34,564 bases of DNA from positions 1 through 34,564 of IMG/VR virus record IMGVR_UViG_3300009702_000057; one strand, given 5' to 3'. Made by a program: the position numbers and the translations under genes. Numbering within the stretch: position 1 is the first letter of the stretch; every line of letters begins with the position of its first letter. Shown here one piece after another: positions 5,723 to 12,448 of this stretch. This DNA comes from a virus. The notes below the pieces were generated by a model that saw only the letters and a program-made list of their open reading frames with translations, made no database searches and was not told the DNA's origin.

Positions 5723-6682
5723 ATGTCTATACAGCCCTCAGATGATACAGGGCCGAAGGCCGGGCCGAAGGCCACCTGGCCGGCTTCCCTAGGAAGCCAC
5801 GGAGCCGCCGCCACTGATTGTGCGCAGAAGTTCTTCTTCTCCCACTGCGAGCACCTAGAAACCCCCGGCGTGTCCATAGACCTACACTGTGGCAGCGTCG
5901 TATCTACTGCGCTGGAAGCAGCACGCCGAGAGCCACACCACGACCAGAAACAGTTAGCAGCAGCACGCCAAGCTATCGCTAGCTGGGATAATTACCGCAC
6001 TTTCTCCAACGAGACCAAAGATCTCACAAACACTGTCTCTGCTATCCTCGCCTACCTAGATTACTACTCCCCGGACCCTGTGCAGGTATATGAGAGCCGC
6101 ACTGGACCCGCGGTAGAATACACATTCGCCATCCCCCTTCCCGTCCTGTCGCCTGTCACGGGCGAACCTATACTATACGTCGGCCGGATGGACTGGCTAG
6201 GCTTCGACACGCGCACCCGAGAACTCTGTGTAGTGGACGAGAAGACCACTGGCCGGTCTTTCAGCCCCAAGTGGCTTAATTCATTTCGGATGCGCGGGCA
6301 GTTGTTAGGCTACCTATGGGCTGTCCGCCAATATGGGCTCCCAGTGACTTGTGTGCTGATCCGAGGTATCTGTATCCAGAAGACAAAGATCAGCTTCCAG
6401 GAAGTCCGCCTACACTTCCCTGAGTAGCAGATTGATGACTGGTTTCAGAACCTATGCCGGAAGCTCGAACGCATGAAGATGTTCTGGAAGACCGGCCAGT
6501 GGCCTCGATCCTACGGTGACCTATGCACCACCTACGGCGGTTGCCCCTATCTCGATCTATGCACCATCTCCGACCCGACCCGCTACTATCCTCTCTACAC
6601 GCGGAAGCCGCTTAATCATCTAGATGCTAGGGCAGCAGCCGCACCAGCCACAAGGGGAGCGCCAGCCAATGCCACTGCTTAG
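5723..6682 (+). CDS. Cas4/RecB-like PD-(D/E)XK nuclease interrupted by an in-frame amber codon
   Basis: The reading frame from ATG 5723 stops at TAG 6425-6427 (234 aa) but continues open in the same frame to 6682, giving 319 residues if the TAG is read through. The first part has the RecB-type nuclease motifs: RMDWLG, the DEK of VVDEKTTG, and QLLGY (QxxxY). An N-terminal Cys33 (TDCAQKFFF) and three cysteines after the TAG (268, 274 and 280, C-x5-C-x5-C) match the Fe-S cluster layout of Cas4/AddB-type exonucleases. The TAG therefore separates the catalytic core from three of four cluster ligands. Possible explanations are readthrough, a true nonsense mutation, or a sequence error. The neighbouring Sak4-like and SSB-like genes suggest a recombination exonuclease. 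Confidence 0.8.
6425..6427 (+). other. In-frame TAG codon inside the nuclease gene
   Basis: The context is CCT GAG TAG CAG ATT. A C directly after TAG is generally a weaker termination context, and the protein downstream (W240, then the Cys motif) clearly belongs to the same family. Confidence 0.8.
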
Positions 6683-6752
6683 CCTTCCTTTCTTCCCCAT
6701 CCTGATGTTCTACTACCTATATCTATACTGGAAGCAAAACCGTGACAAATGA
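6669..6752 (+). CDS. 27-aa single-span membrane peptide
   Basis: ATG 6669 lies after AAGGGGAG (6652-6659) within the end of the nuclease frame and runs to TGA 6750-6752. The peptide has a short N-terminus, a continuous hydrophobic and aromatic stretch (residues about 3-21, including LMFYYLYLYW) and a charged tail KQNRDK, like a tiny inner-membrane protein. It overlaps the nuclease 3' end by 14 bases and the next gene by 11. Small phage membrane peptides can affect host membranes or lysis timing; no role can be shown here. Confidence 0.5.
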   Translation: MPLLSLPFFPILMFYYLYLYWKQNRDK

Positions 6753-7011
6753 TCCCCCGGGCTCGCGCCCGCAGCCGCCTGCCGCGCGGGCCACGCCGTC
6801 CGCCCGCGAGATAGAACAGATGCTTCATGAGTTTCTGCTTTTCCTCGATGGTGTCCGTAGAGATATAACTGCTATCACCACTATCCTATTCAATGCCTAT
6901 AATACATCGAACTCTCTGATGGGTGGTTTAGGTTCCTATGACCGCGCCGACTTGCACGTGCGACTAGAGGAACTGCTGCGTAGAGTGCAGAGATACAATG
7001 GCCTCAAATAG
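6742..7011 (+). CDS. Small helical protein, 89 aa, first of a tandem paralog pair
   Basis: GTG 6742 follows TGGAAG. A Pro/Ala-rich N-terminus (residues 1-20) is followed by a helical domain with EIEQMLHEFLLFLDGVRRD and a C-terminal LLRRVQRYN. The next gene has the same length (89 aa), the same order of segments and the matching EVERVLREFLACF and LLWRVQRYN, so these are tandem duplicates. The C-terminal RYN codons (AGATACAAT) contain the start of the next gene, giving a 14-base overlap. Function unknown. Confidence 0.7.
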   Translation: MTNDPPGSRPQPPAARATPSAREIEQMLHEFLLFLDGVRRDITAITTILFNAYNTSNSLMGGLGSYDRADLHVRLEELLRRVQRYNGLK

Positions 7012-7267
7012 CACGCCGACGCCGACGCCGCCGAGCGGCAGCGGCCCACCGTCTTTCCAAGAGGTAGAAAGGGTACTACGGGAGTTCCTTGCCTGCTTCT
7101 ATCAAATGGAGAAAGCCATAGACCAAGCTGCAAATGCTATGTGCACTCTCGACAACTACCCTGCGGCGTGGGATGACGTCCTAAACTACAGAGAGATGTC
7201 GGAAGTGGAAGAAACTGTGAAAGACCTACTATGGAGGGTACAGAGATACAATGACACACACCGATAA
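6998..7267 (+). CDS. Small helical protein, 89 aa, second of a tandem paralog pair
   Basis: ATG 6998 lies inside the 3' end of its paralog. The product has a Pro/Thr/Ser-rich N-terminus and then the helical domain shared with the previous gene. It ends with the same AGATACAATG arrangement, which again contains the start of the next gene (7251, 17-base overlap). The duplication therefore copied the overlap arrangement as well as the coding part. The ribosome binding site is weak (translation probably coupled). Function unknown. Confidence 0.7.
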   Translation: MASNSTPTPTPPSGSGPPSFQEVERVLREFLACFYQMEKAIDQAANAMCTLDNYPAAWDDVLNYREMSEVEETVKDLLWRVQRYNDTHR

Positions 7268-7457
7268 GTCTCCCAGACAGTGGTTCTACATCGACACCGG
7301 CTATGCTTGCGGCGGCGTGTCCGTCTATGCCGGCCGTGTCATCCACGCCGCACCCATCTTTCGTTGGATGGAAGGCCAGTGCTGGAATAGAGTACGGCAG
7401 TGGCACAAGATACTGGAAATCCAGGAGATACTCCACCTCCCCCCCAGATCCCTCTAA
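7251..7457 (+). CDS. Small phage protein, 68 aa, of the 'DTGYACGG' type
   Basis: GGAGGG lies at about 7233-7238 before ATG 7251. The core, FYIDTGYACGGVSVYAGRV followed by APIFRWMEGQ, resembles a small protein found in many phage genomes, usually near replication genes, whose function is not established as far as I know. The aromatic, strand-rich pattern suggests a compact beta fold. Confidence 0.65.
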   Translation: MTHTDKSPRQWFYIDTGYACGGVSVYAGRVIHAAPIFRWMEGQCWNRVRQWHKILEIQEILHLPPRSL

Positions 7458-7477
7458 GCAGCCAAGGGAGCCTCACG

Positions 7478-7750
7478 ATGGCTAAGGAATACTTCGTAAT
7501 CCCTTTGAAAGCTGCGGACAGCGGCGCCGAGGACGATCTCTTACAGCTCTACCACCAACTAGTAGCTCTCAGAAAACATGTAGAGAAGATAATGCAGAGA
7601 CAGACTTTCAGACAAAACATCTTACTTAATCACCTGGTCACTATAAGTCTTGTCTTACTCCACGATCTCATATTCCTCGCTCATCAACTCAGTCAGGATC
7701 ACGCCAAGCTCACAGCGCCCACGCCACAGACAGACAGTGAAAGGAGCTAG
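7478..7750 (+). CDS. Hypothetical protein with an amphipathic or membrane helix, 90 aa
   Basis: ATG 7478 follows a strong AAGGGAG (7464-7470); in-frame starts further upstream lie inside the previous gene. Residues about 22-40 form a charged helix and about 46-68 a long Leu/Ile/His-rich helix (LVTISLVLLHDLIFL) that could be membrane-associated or a coiled-coil interface. Family unknown. It ends 4 bases before the Sak4-like gene. Confidence 0.6.
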   Translation: MAKEYFVIPLKAADSGAEDDLLQLYHQLVALRKHVEKIMQRQTFRQNILLNHLVTISLVLLHDLIFLAHQLSQDHAKLTAPTPQTDSERS

Positions 7751-7754
7751 CCAG

Positions 7755-8600
7755 ATGCTCAAAGGAACCAAAACTCTCCTAATCGGCCCGCCGGGGTCGG
7801 GCAAAACTACCAGCCTTGTAACCTTCTGCAAGGCCGGCCTCGATCTTTTCTGCCTAATCACCGACCCTGGCGGCGAGGAATCCCTAATCGACGCAGCCCG
7901 GCTATACGACATCCCAATGTCTAAGCTCCACTGGCACACTATCTCTATCGGGGTGTCGGATTGGGACGCGCTAGATCGGCTCGCACAGAATCTCTCCACC
8001 CATTCTTACGAAGGTCTGAAGAAGCTGAAAAGCCCCAATCTCGCCCATCCCGATACCTACACCCATATGCGGCTCCTGCTACAGCAGCTTAAGAACTTCG
8101 AGGATGAGAACACCGGTAAGGAGTTCGGCCCTGTCGGCGCTTTCGGACCCGACAGGGCACTAGTCTTCGACAGCCTGTCATCTCTGAACACACTAATCTA
8201 TCAGTTGCATATCGGCGAGCGCCCATCTTCCCACGAAGGTGAATACGGCGTCGTTATGGACTACGAGCGCCGCTTCATCGAAAGCATCACAGGCAGTCTA
8301 GCGTGTTTCGTCGTGCTCACCGCTCACATGGAACGCATCTATGTCAGCGAGGCGCAGGCTCATCTCAAACTCCCCCTATTCCTTGGCAAGAAACTGGCGC
8401 CCGTCCTACCCTACCTATTCTCTGACGTAATAGTAGCAGTGAAGAAAGGAGGCAAGTTCAGTTGGTCCACAGCGGAAGCTGACATGGACCTAAAGGGAAG
8501 AGCCCTCCCAATCCAGTCTGGGCTCACTCCGTCCTTCGAGCAGGTAGTAGATACCTGGCGTACCCGTAACCAAGCTGTAGGAGTACCAACGAATGACTGA
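7755..8600 (+). CDS. Sak4-like RecA-fold ATPase, 281 aa
   Basis: ATG 7755 follows AAAGGAG. The Walker A motif GPPGSGKT is at residues 11-18 and a Walker B-like strand ALVFDS ends at Asp139. The spacing and the SSL-N-L segment after Walker B fit the phage AAA_24/Sak4 group of RecA-like recombinases, which assist single-strand annealing. In many phages such a protein sits beside an exonuclease and an SSB, as here (nuclease upstream, SSB-like gene directly downstream with an 8-base overlap). It probably acts in recombination-dependent replication or repair of phage DNA in the cytoplasm. Family assignment is by motif only. Confidence 0.8.
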   Translation: MLKGTKTLLIGPPGSGKTTSLVTFCKAGLDLFCLITDPGGEESLIDAARLYDIPMSKLHWHTISIGVSDWDALDRLAQNLSTHSYEGLKKLKSPNLAHPDTYTHMRLLLQQLKNFEDENTGKEFGPVGAFGPDRALVFDSLSSLNTLIYQLHIGERPSSHEGEYGVVMDYERRFIESITGSLACFVVLTAHMERIYVSEAQAHLKLPLFLGKKLAPVLPYLFSDVIVAVKKGGKFSWSTAEADMDLKGRALPIQSGLTPSFEQVVDTWRTRNQAVGVPTND

Positions 8601-9048
8601 CACCTTCAATCCCGACACCTTCCTCGATACTGATGTGAAGGCTGACTTCTCCGATAAGTATGTCCCGATCCCTCCTGGTCGTTACATCGCCACGATCGAC
8701 GAGGCTCCTCCGATTGTCAGGATGACTAAGGATGGGCCAGTGGTGAACATCAAGTTCGTCATCGACGACCCGGAGCTTACCGAGCGCCTGAACATTCGCA
8801 ACCCTTCCGCCGTGATGTCTATCTGGCCCGATCTGGAGTCTGACGGCAGTCTGTCGGTGGGCGTGAATAAGAATGTGAAGCTCGGTCGGCTGCGTGCTGC
8901 CTTGGGGCAGAACGATGCGAAGCGTGCCTGGAACTGGAACCATCTTCGCGGCGCCGGTCCTGTCCTGGTCGATGTGTACTCGCAGACCTCGGACAAGGAT
9001 CCTGGCATGGTGTATAATAAGGTCAACCGCGCCTATCCTGTCTCCTAA
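8593..9048 (+). CDS. SSB-like protein (DUF669 type), 151 aa
   Basis: ATG 8593 overlaps the Sak4-like gene by 8 bases, after GGAG. The pattern PIPPGRYIATIDEA, followed by a strand pair VVNIKFVIDD and later VLVDVYSQTSDKD, resembles the DUF669 group of phage proteins thought to bind single-stranded DNA and often encoded next to Sak4 or RecT-type genes. Codon use is distinctive: Lys is always AAG and there are no CTA, ATA or AGA codons, whereas neighbours use them often. That suggests high expression. A strong hairpin with a weak T tract follows at 9127-9145. Confidence 0.65.
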   Translation: MTDTFNPDTFLDTDVKADFSDKYVPIPPGRYIATIDEAPPIVRMTKDGPVVNIKFVIDDPELTERLNIRNPSAVMSIWPDLESDGSLSVGVNKNVKLGRLRAALGQNDAKRAWNWNHLRGAGPVLVDVYSQTSDKDPGMVYNKVNRAYPVS

Positions 9049-9126
9049 CCACCACGCCAGCATCACGTCAGCATCGCATAGTCTGTAAGCTGTAAGCTCT
9101 CAAGCTCTCAGGCTCTACTTGGGGTG

Positions 9127-9157
9127 GGGTGGCCAATGGCCACCCTACTCTGTCTTT
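9127..9157 (+). terminator. Probable intrinsic terminator or mRNA-stabilising hairpin
   Basis: GGGTGGCC-AAT-GGCCACCC (9127-9145) is a perfect 8-bp stem with a 3-base loop, followed by a T/C-rich tract (TACTCTGTCTTT). It stands in the 169-base gap after the SSB-like gene; the rest of that gap has only short AAGCTCTCA-type repeats (about 9086-9115). Confidence 0.5.
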
Positions 9158-9217
9158 ACTAGCCTCCGCCCTAGCGGCGACGCCGCCCAGGCGGGGTGAT
9201 GAAAGGAAGCAAAGCAT

Positions 9218-9490
9218 ATGGAACCACAGCAGAGTACGAGTAAAGCTGCCTCGCCGCGGGCGGTACGTCGCCGAAGCCACCGTCGGTGGCACTATAATCC
9301 TAAAACCCGGATACAAACCTACGCCTCACCCTCCGGCCACGTGTTCACTATAAAAAGAGAGAACGGTACTATGACTGGCCTTTACTACACTCTCTGGCTG
9401 GCCGGGAGGTGCATTGACCACGGGACAGGCGTGTCTCCCTTAAAGTGGAAGGCAGAGCACTACGAGACTCTCATAAAGCAGTCACAATGA
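9218..9490 (+). CDS. Hypothetical basic protein, 90 aa
   Basis: ATG 9218 follows AAAGGAAG (9202-9209). An Arg/Ser/His-rich N-terminus (residues about 8-30) is followed by a domain with VFTIKRENGTMTGLYYTLWLAG. Family unknown. It ends in an ATGA overlap with the glycosylase gene, which supports this frame over the alternatives in the region. It may be a small nucleic-acid-binding protein, by charge only. Confidence 0.55.
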   Translation: MEPQQSTSKAASPRAVRRRSHRRWHYNPKTRIQTYASPSGHVFTIKRENGTMTGLYYTLWLAGRCIDHGTGVSPLKWKAEHYETLIKQSQ

Positions 9491-10107
9491 GAGAAACCTT
9501 CTTCGGCACACGCGGGAACCGCAACGCCAGCATAGCTATCATCGGAGAGGCTTGGGGAGCGCAGGAAGCCGAGCAACAGCAGCCCTTTGTCGGGCCGAGC
9601 GGCAATCTACTAGATCAGCTTCTGGGGCAAGCCGGCATCGACACCACAGACTGTTTTTTCACCAATCTGGCTGCCACGCAGCCCGCTGGCAATAAGATGT
9701 CCACCCTTTTCAACACAACGAGTCCTATCTTCCGAGGTCTCCAGCCTAATGAGTTCCTAGTCAACGAGTTGCAGCGTCTAGAGACGCAGCTAGCCTTGGT
9801 AAAGCCCCGCGTGATAATTGGCTTGGGTAACTATCCACTTTGGTATTTCCAGCCCTCGGCCGTGAGTATTACAAAGAAAGATGGAGTGCTGGTGCCCTCG
9901 GGCATTGGGAAGTGGCGTGGCAGCCAGCTACAAACCAACACCGGCTTGCCCTTCCTGCCCACCTACCATCCTGCCGCCACATTCCGCAACCCAGCTTTCC
10001 GCCCCCTTATCCTGCATGACTTCCGCTCCCGCGTCCCACAGATGCTAGACCGCGATGCCAAGCAGGCGCCCATCTACCAGTATCTCATCAATCCCAACCT
10101 ACCGTAG
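9487..10107 (+). CDS. Uracil-DNA glycosylase superfamily protein, 206 aa
   Basis: The start ATG 9487 overlaps the previous stop (ATGA). Motif 1 reads GEAWGAQE (residues 20-27), followed by QPFVGPSGNLLDQLL (32-46), TN at 59-60, and the second active-site motif in LPTYHPAAT (His161-Pro162). This is the layout of family 4-like UDGs, but Trp replaces the usual Pro in motif 1 and the four Fe-S cysteines of classical family 4 are absent, so the subfamily is uncertain. UDGs remove uracil from DNA. The stop TAG (10105-10107) is followed at once, in the same frame, by the DNA polymerase start, so the two may be coupled or partly fused. N-terminal UDG-like domains on phage polymerases are known, as I recall, in SPO1-like phages. 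Confidence 0.75.
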   Translation: MRETFFGTRGNRNASIAIIGEAWGAQEAEQQQPFVGPSGNLLDQLLGQAGIDTTDCFFTNLAATQPAGNKMSTLFNTTSPIFRGLQPNEFLVNELQRLETQLALVKPRVIIGLGNYPLWYFQPSAVSITKKDGVLVPSGIGKWRGSQLQTNTGLPFLPTYHPAATFRNPAFRPLILHDFRSRVPQMLDRDAKQAPIYQYLINPNLP

Positions 10108-11889
10108 GTGTTGCAGTTCCTCAGTAAGCTGCCAGCGGAGATATGTGTAGACCTCGAAACTTCCAAAACCTACCACATCACTGCCTGCGGCATAGGCGCG
10201 CCGGACTGCCCCACCATCCTCTGCATCCCATTCACCAGAAGTGGGCAGTATTCTTACTGGTCGGAAGACGAAGAGTTCCAAATAGTCCGAGCCCTTCGCG
10301 ACACCTTGTCTATGCGCAGCGTGATAGGCCAGAATTTCCTATACGACGCTCAGGTGCTGCATCGGTGGTGGGGTATCCATCCCCGTATATCCTGGGACAC
10401 CATGGTTGCACATCATCTATGTTGGCCCGGCGAAGGCGGCCAGGGTATTGAAAGTAAAAGCCTAGGCTTTCTATCCTCCCTCTACCGCCGCCACCACGTC
10501 TTCTGGAAAGACGAGCGTCACACCTCCCACCAGCAAACTTTCTGGCAATACAACTGTAAGGATGTGGAAGCCACGATGGAGATCGCGGAGGCGCAGCATA
10601 GCCTAATCAGCAAGCTAGACCTACAGCCTCAGTCGGAGTTCCAGATGTGGCAAGTCCGGCTGGCTCTCCAGATGCTGCTCCGTGGTATCCGTGTCTCCGC
10701 CGCCGCGAAAGCACGAGCCACCGCCGAGCTAGAGAGCAAGATCAAGCAGACGCAGGCTTGGCTGAGTAGCATCATACCACAGTCAGAGGTCAGGACAAAA
10801 AGCAAGGCCGCGTGGTATGACAGTCCTAAGCAAACCAAAGACATCTTCACTTCCTTGCTACAGCGTCGCGGCCGGCTGCGATCTCTTACAGGCTCGGGGA
10901 AAGATGTGCTGCCAAAGGTAGCCGCCGCCCTACCCTGGGCGCACCGCCTGATCGAGCAGCTTCTGTTCTATCGTAGTCTCCACGTCTACTACTCTACATT
11001 CGCCACGGCGCGGGTTGGCCGCGACGGGCGCATACACTCCAAATTCAATCCTGCGGGGACGAAAACTTTACGTTGGTCCAGCCGTAAGACCGACTTTGGG
11101 CTAGGTATGAACCTACAGAACATCCCCCGCGCCGACGACACGCGTTTTCCTTCCATCCGTAGCTTCTTCATCCCCGACGACGGCTACTTACTCATCTCCG
11201 CGGATTTGCAGGGCGCCGACGCTCAGGTACTAGCTTGGGATGCCGGGGACACCGATCTGATGCAGGATTTTGCGGAGGGCAAAGCTATCCACGTGGAGAA
11301 CTGCCGTAAGATGTTCCCTCGTGAGACGCGAGGCTTGTCCGACCCGCAGATCAAGGCGCTGCCTCTCTACCACCAGACTAAGCAAGCAATCCACGCCACT
11401 GACTACGGTGTGCAGGCTGAAACGCTGTCGCGGGAGGTCGGCTGGAGCTATGCTTTCGCCTCCCGCTTTATCCAGGAATGGCTTTCTCTCCACCCGGCCA
11501 TCCATCAGTGGCACCGCCGGATACAAAATGATCTTGCTACGCGGGGCTACATCCAAAACCAGCTTGGCTATCGTTGCACCTTCACAGGCTGGAATATTAT
11601 GTCTAAAGCCTTCTCTTGGATCCCCCAGTCTACTGTCGCACTGGTAACTTTCAAAGGCGCGCAGCAACTACTTGCCCACTATCCCTTGTGTCAAATCCTT
11701 CTACAACTCCACGACGAACTCATCTTCCAAATCCCCCTTTCGCTGCGCACTGAACTCCCGCAGATACAGAAGTGTCTACACTTCCCCATCCCTTACCCGC
11801 GCCCGTTGACTATCCCCTGGACTACCCGAGTAAGTGAGAAGTCTTGGGGTGAGATGATACCTGTAGAGGAGTACGACTATGCCAGCTAA
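10108..11889 (+). CDS. Family A DNA polymerase with 3'-5' exonuclease, 593 aa
   Basis: Exonuclease motifs: DLE with Asp15 and Glu17, GQNFLYD ending at Asp80, and YNCKD (Tyr148-Asp152). Polymerase motifs: the RWSS...NLQNIP region (322-340), motif A ISADLQGADAQ (Asp366), motif B K426 to Y433-G434 (KQAIHATDYG), motif C QLHDELIF (His535-Asp536-Glu537). There is no 5' nuclease domain, as is usual for phage enzymes. The start is GTG 10108, followed by TTG. There is no convincing ribosome binding site and no gap after the preceding TAG, so translation probably depends on the upstream gene. This is the replicative polymerase. Confidence 0.9.
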   Translation: MLQFLSKLPAEICVDLETSKTYHITACGIGAPDCPTILCIPFTRSGQYSYWSEDEEFQIVRALRDTLSMRSVIGQNFLYDAQVLHRWWGIHPRISWDTMVAHHLCWPGEGGQGIESKSLGFLSSLYRRHHVFWKDERHTSHQQTFWQYNCKDVEATMEIAEAQHSLISKLDLQPQSEFQMWQVRLALQMLLRGIRVSAAAKARATAELESKIKQTQAWLSSIIPQSEVRTKSKAAWYDSPKQTKDIFTSLLQRRGRLRSLTGSGKDVLPKVAAALPWAHRLIEQLLFYRSLHVYYSTFATARVGRDGRIHSKFNPAGTKTLRWSSRKTDFGLGMNLQNIPRADDTRFPSIRSFFIPDDGYLLISADLQGADAQVLAWDAGDTDLMQDFAEGKAIHVENCRKMFPRETRGLSDPQIKALPLYHQTKQAIHATDYGVQAETLSREVGWSYAFASRFIQEWLSLHPAIHQWHRRIQNDLATRGYIQNQLGYRCTFTGWNIMSKAFSWIPQSTVALVTFKGAQQLLAHYPLCQILLQLHDELIFQIPLSLRTELPQIQKCLHFPIPYPRPLTIPWTTRVSEKSWGEMIPVEEYDYAS

Positions 11890-12058
11890 CTCCCCCCCAC
11901 GTGCTTACCACCGTCCTAAGTCGGACCGGCGCGGCGAGGAAAGGGTCAGGCAGTGTCTCCGCTGCCACAAGACTTTCCTCAGCACCCACAAAGGCAATCG
12001 GCTCTGCCTCCCCTGTCGCCGACAGGATGATGCACGGCGTAGCAGCATGGACGCTTGA
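11879..12058 (+). CDS. Zinc-ribbon protein, 59 aa
   Basis: GAGGAG (11866-11871) precedes ATG 11879, overlapping the polymerase 3' end by 11 bases. Cysteines at 26, 29, 43 and 46 form two CxxC knuckles (QCLRCHKTF and RLCLPCRR) in a strongly basic protein, typical of small phage zinc-ribbon proteins that probably bind nucleic acid. It ends in TGA at 12056-12058, 2 bases before the next start. Confidence 0.75.
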   Translation: MPANSPPRAYHRPKSDRRGEERVRQCLRCHKTFLSTHKGNRLCLPCRRQDDARRSSMDA

Positions 12059-12060
12059 CA

Positions 12061-12393
12061 ATGATCTACCTTGCCTCCCCTTTCTCCGACGCAGAGCCAG
12101 ACCTGAAGCCTTACCGCTATAAAGCGGCGCTGCTCTACGTCTCTCAGGAAACACTGCGCGGCCGCGTCATATTCTCCCCGATAGTTTACTACAAGCTGGT
12201 CGAAGACCTATGGCCGGAGCCGCTGCCCTCCAAGGAATGGCTTAGGATCGACATGTCTATCCTCAAGCGATGCGACGTGATGGAAGTCTTATGCTTGCCC
12301 GGTTGGGAGAATAGCAAAGGAATCAAAAAAGAACTCCAGTACGCGGAGATGCTTCAAATTCCTGTCCATCAAGTAGCTGCCCCCATTTTCTAG
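12061..12393 (+). CDS. DUF1937 family protein, 110 aa
   Basis: I start at ATG 12061 (a TTG at 12055 is in frame). The N-terminus MIYLASPFSD, then IFSPIVYYK, then RCDVMEVLCLPGWENSKGI and a C-terminal helix-strand match the DUF1937 pattern, a group related in fold to nucleoside 2-deoxyribosyltransferases. Its activity in phages is unknown; nucleotide metabolism or signalling is possible. The gene ends in TAG. The 55-base gap after it contains no evident signal. Confidence 0.75.
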   Translation: MIYLASPFSDAEPDLKPYRYKAALLYVSQETLRGRVIFSPIVYYKLVEDLWPEPLPSKEWLRIDMSILKRCDVMEVLCLPGWENSKGIKKELQYAEMLQIPVHQVAAPIF

Positions 12394-12448
12394 TCCGAGC
12401 CCTGTCGTGCCGGAGGGTAGATTTTAGCAGGATTGGCTTAAAGGCTAC

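Noticed and set aside
9129-9353. Alternative 74-aa plus-strand frame
   Set aside because: It starts inside the terminator-like hairpin and overlaps the better supported gene at 9218, which has a ribosome binding site and an ATGA junction.
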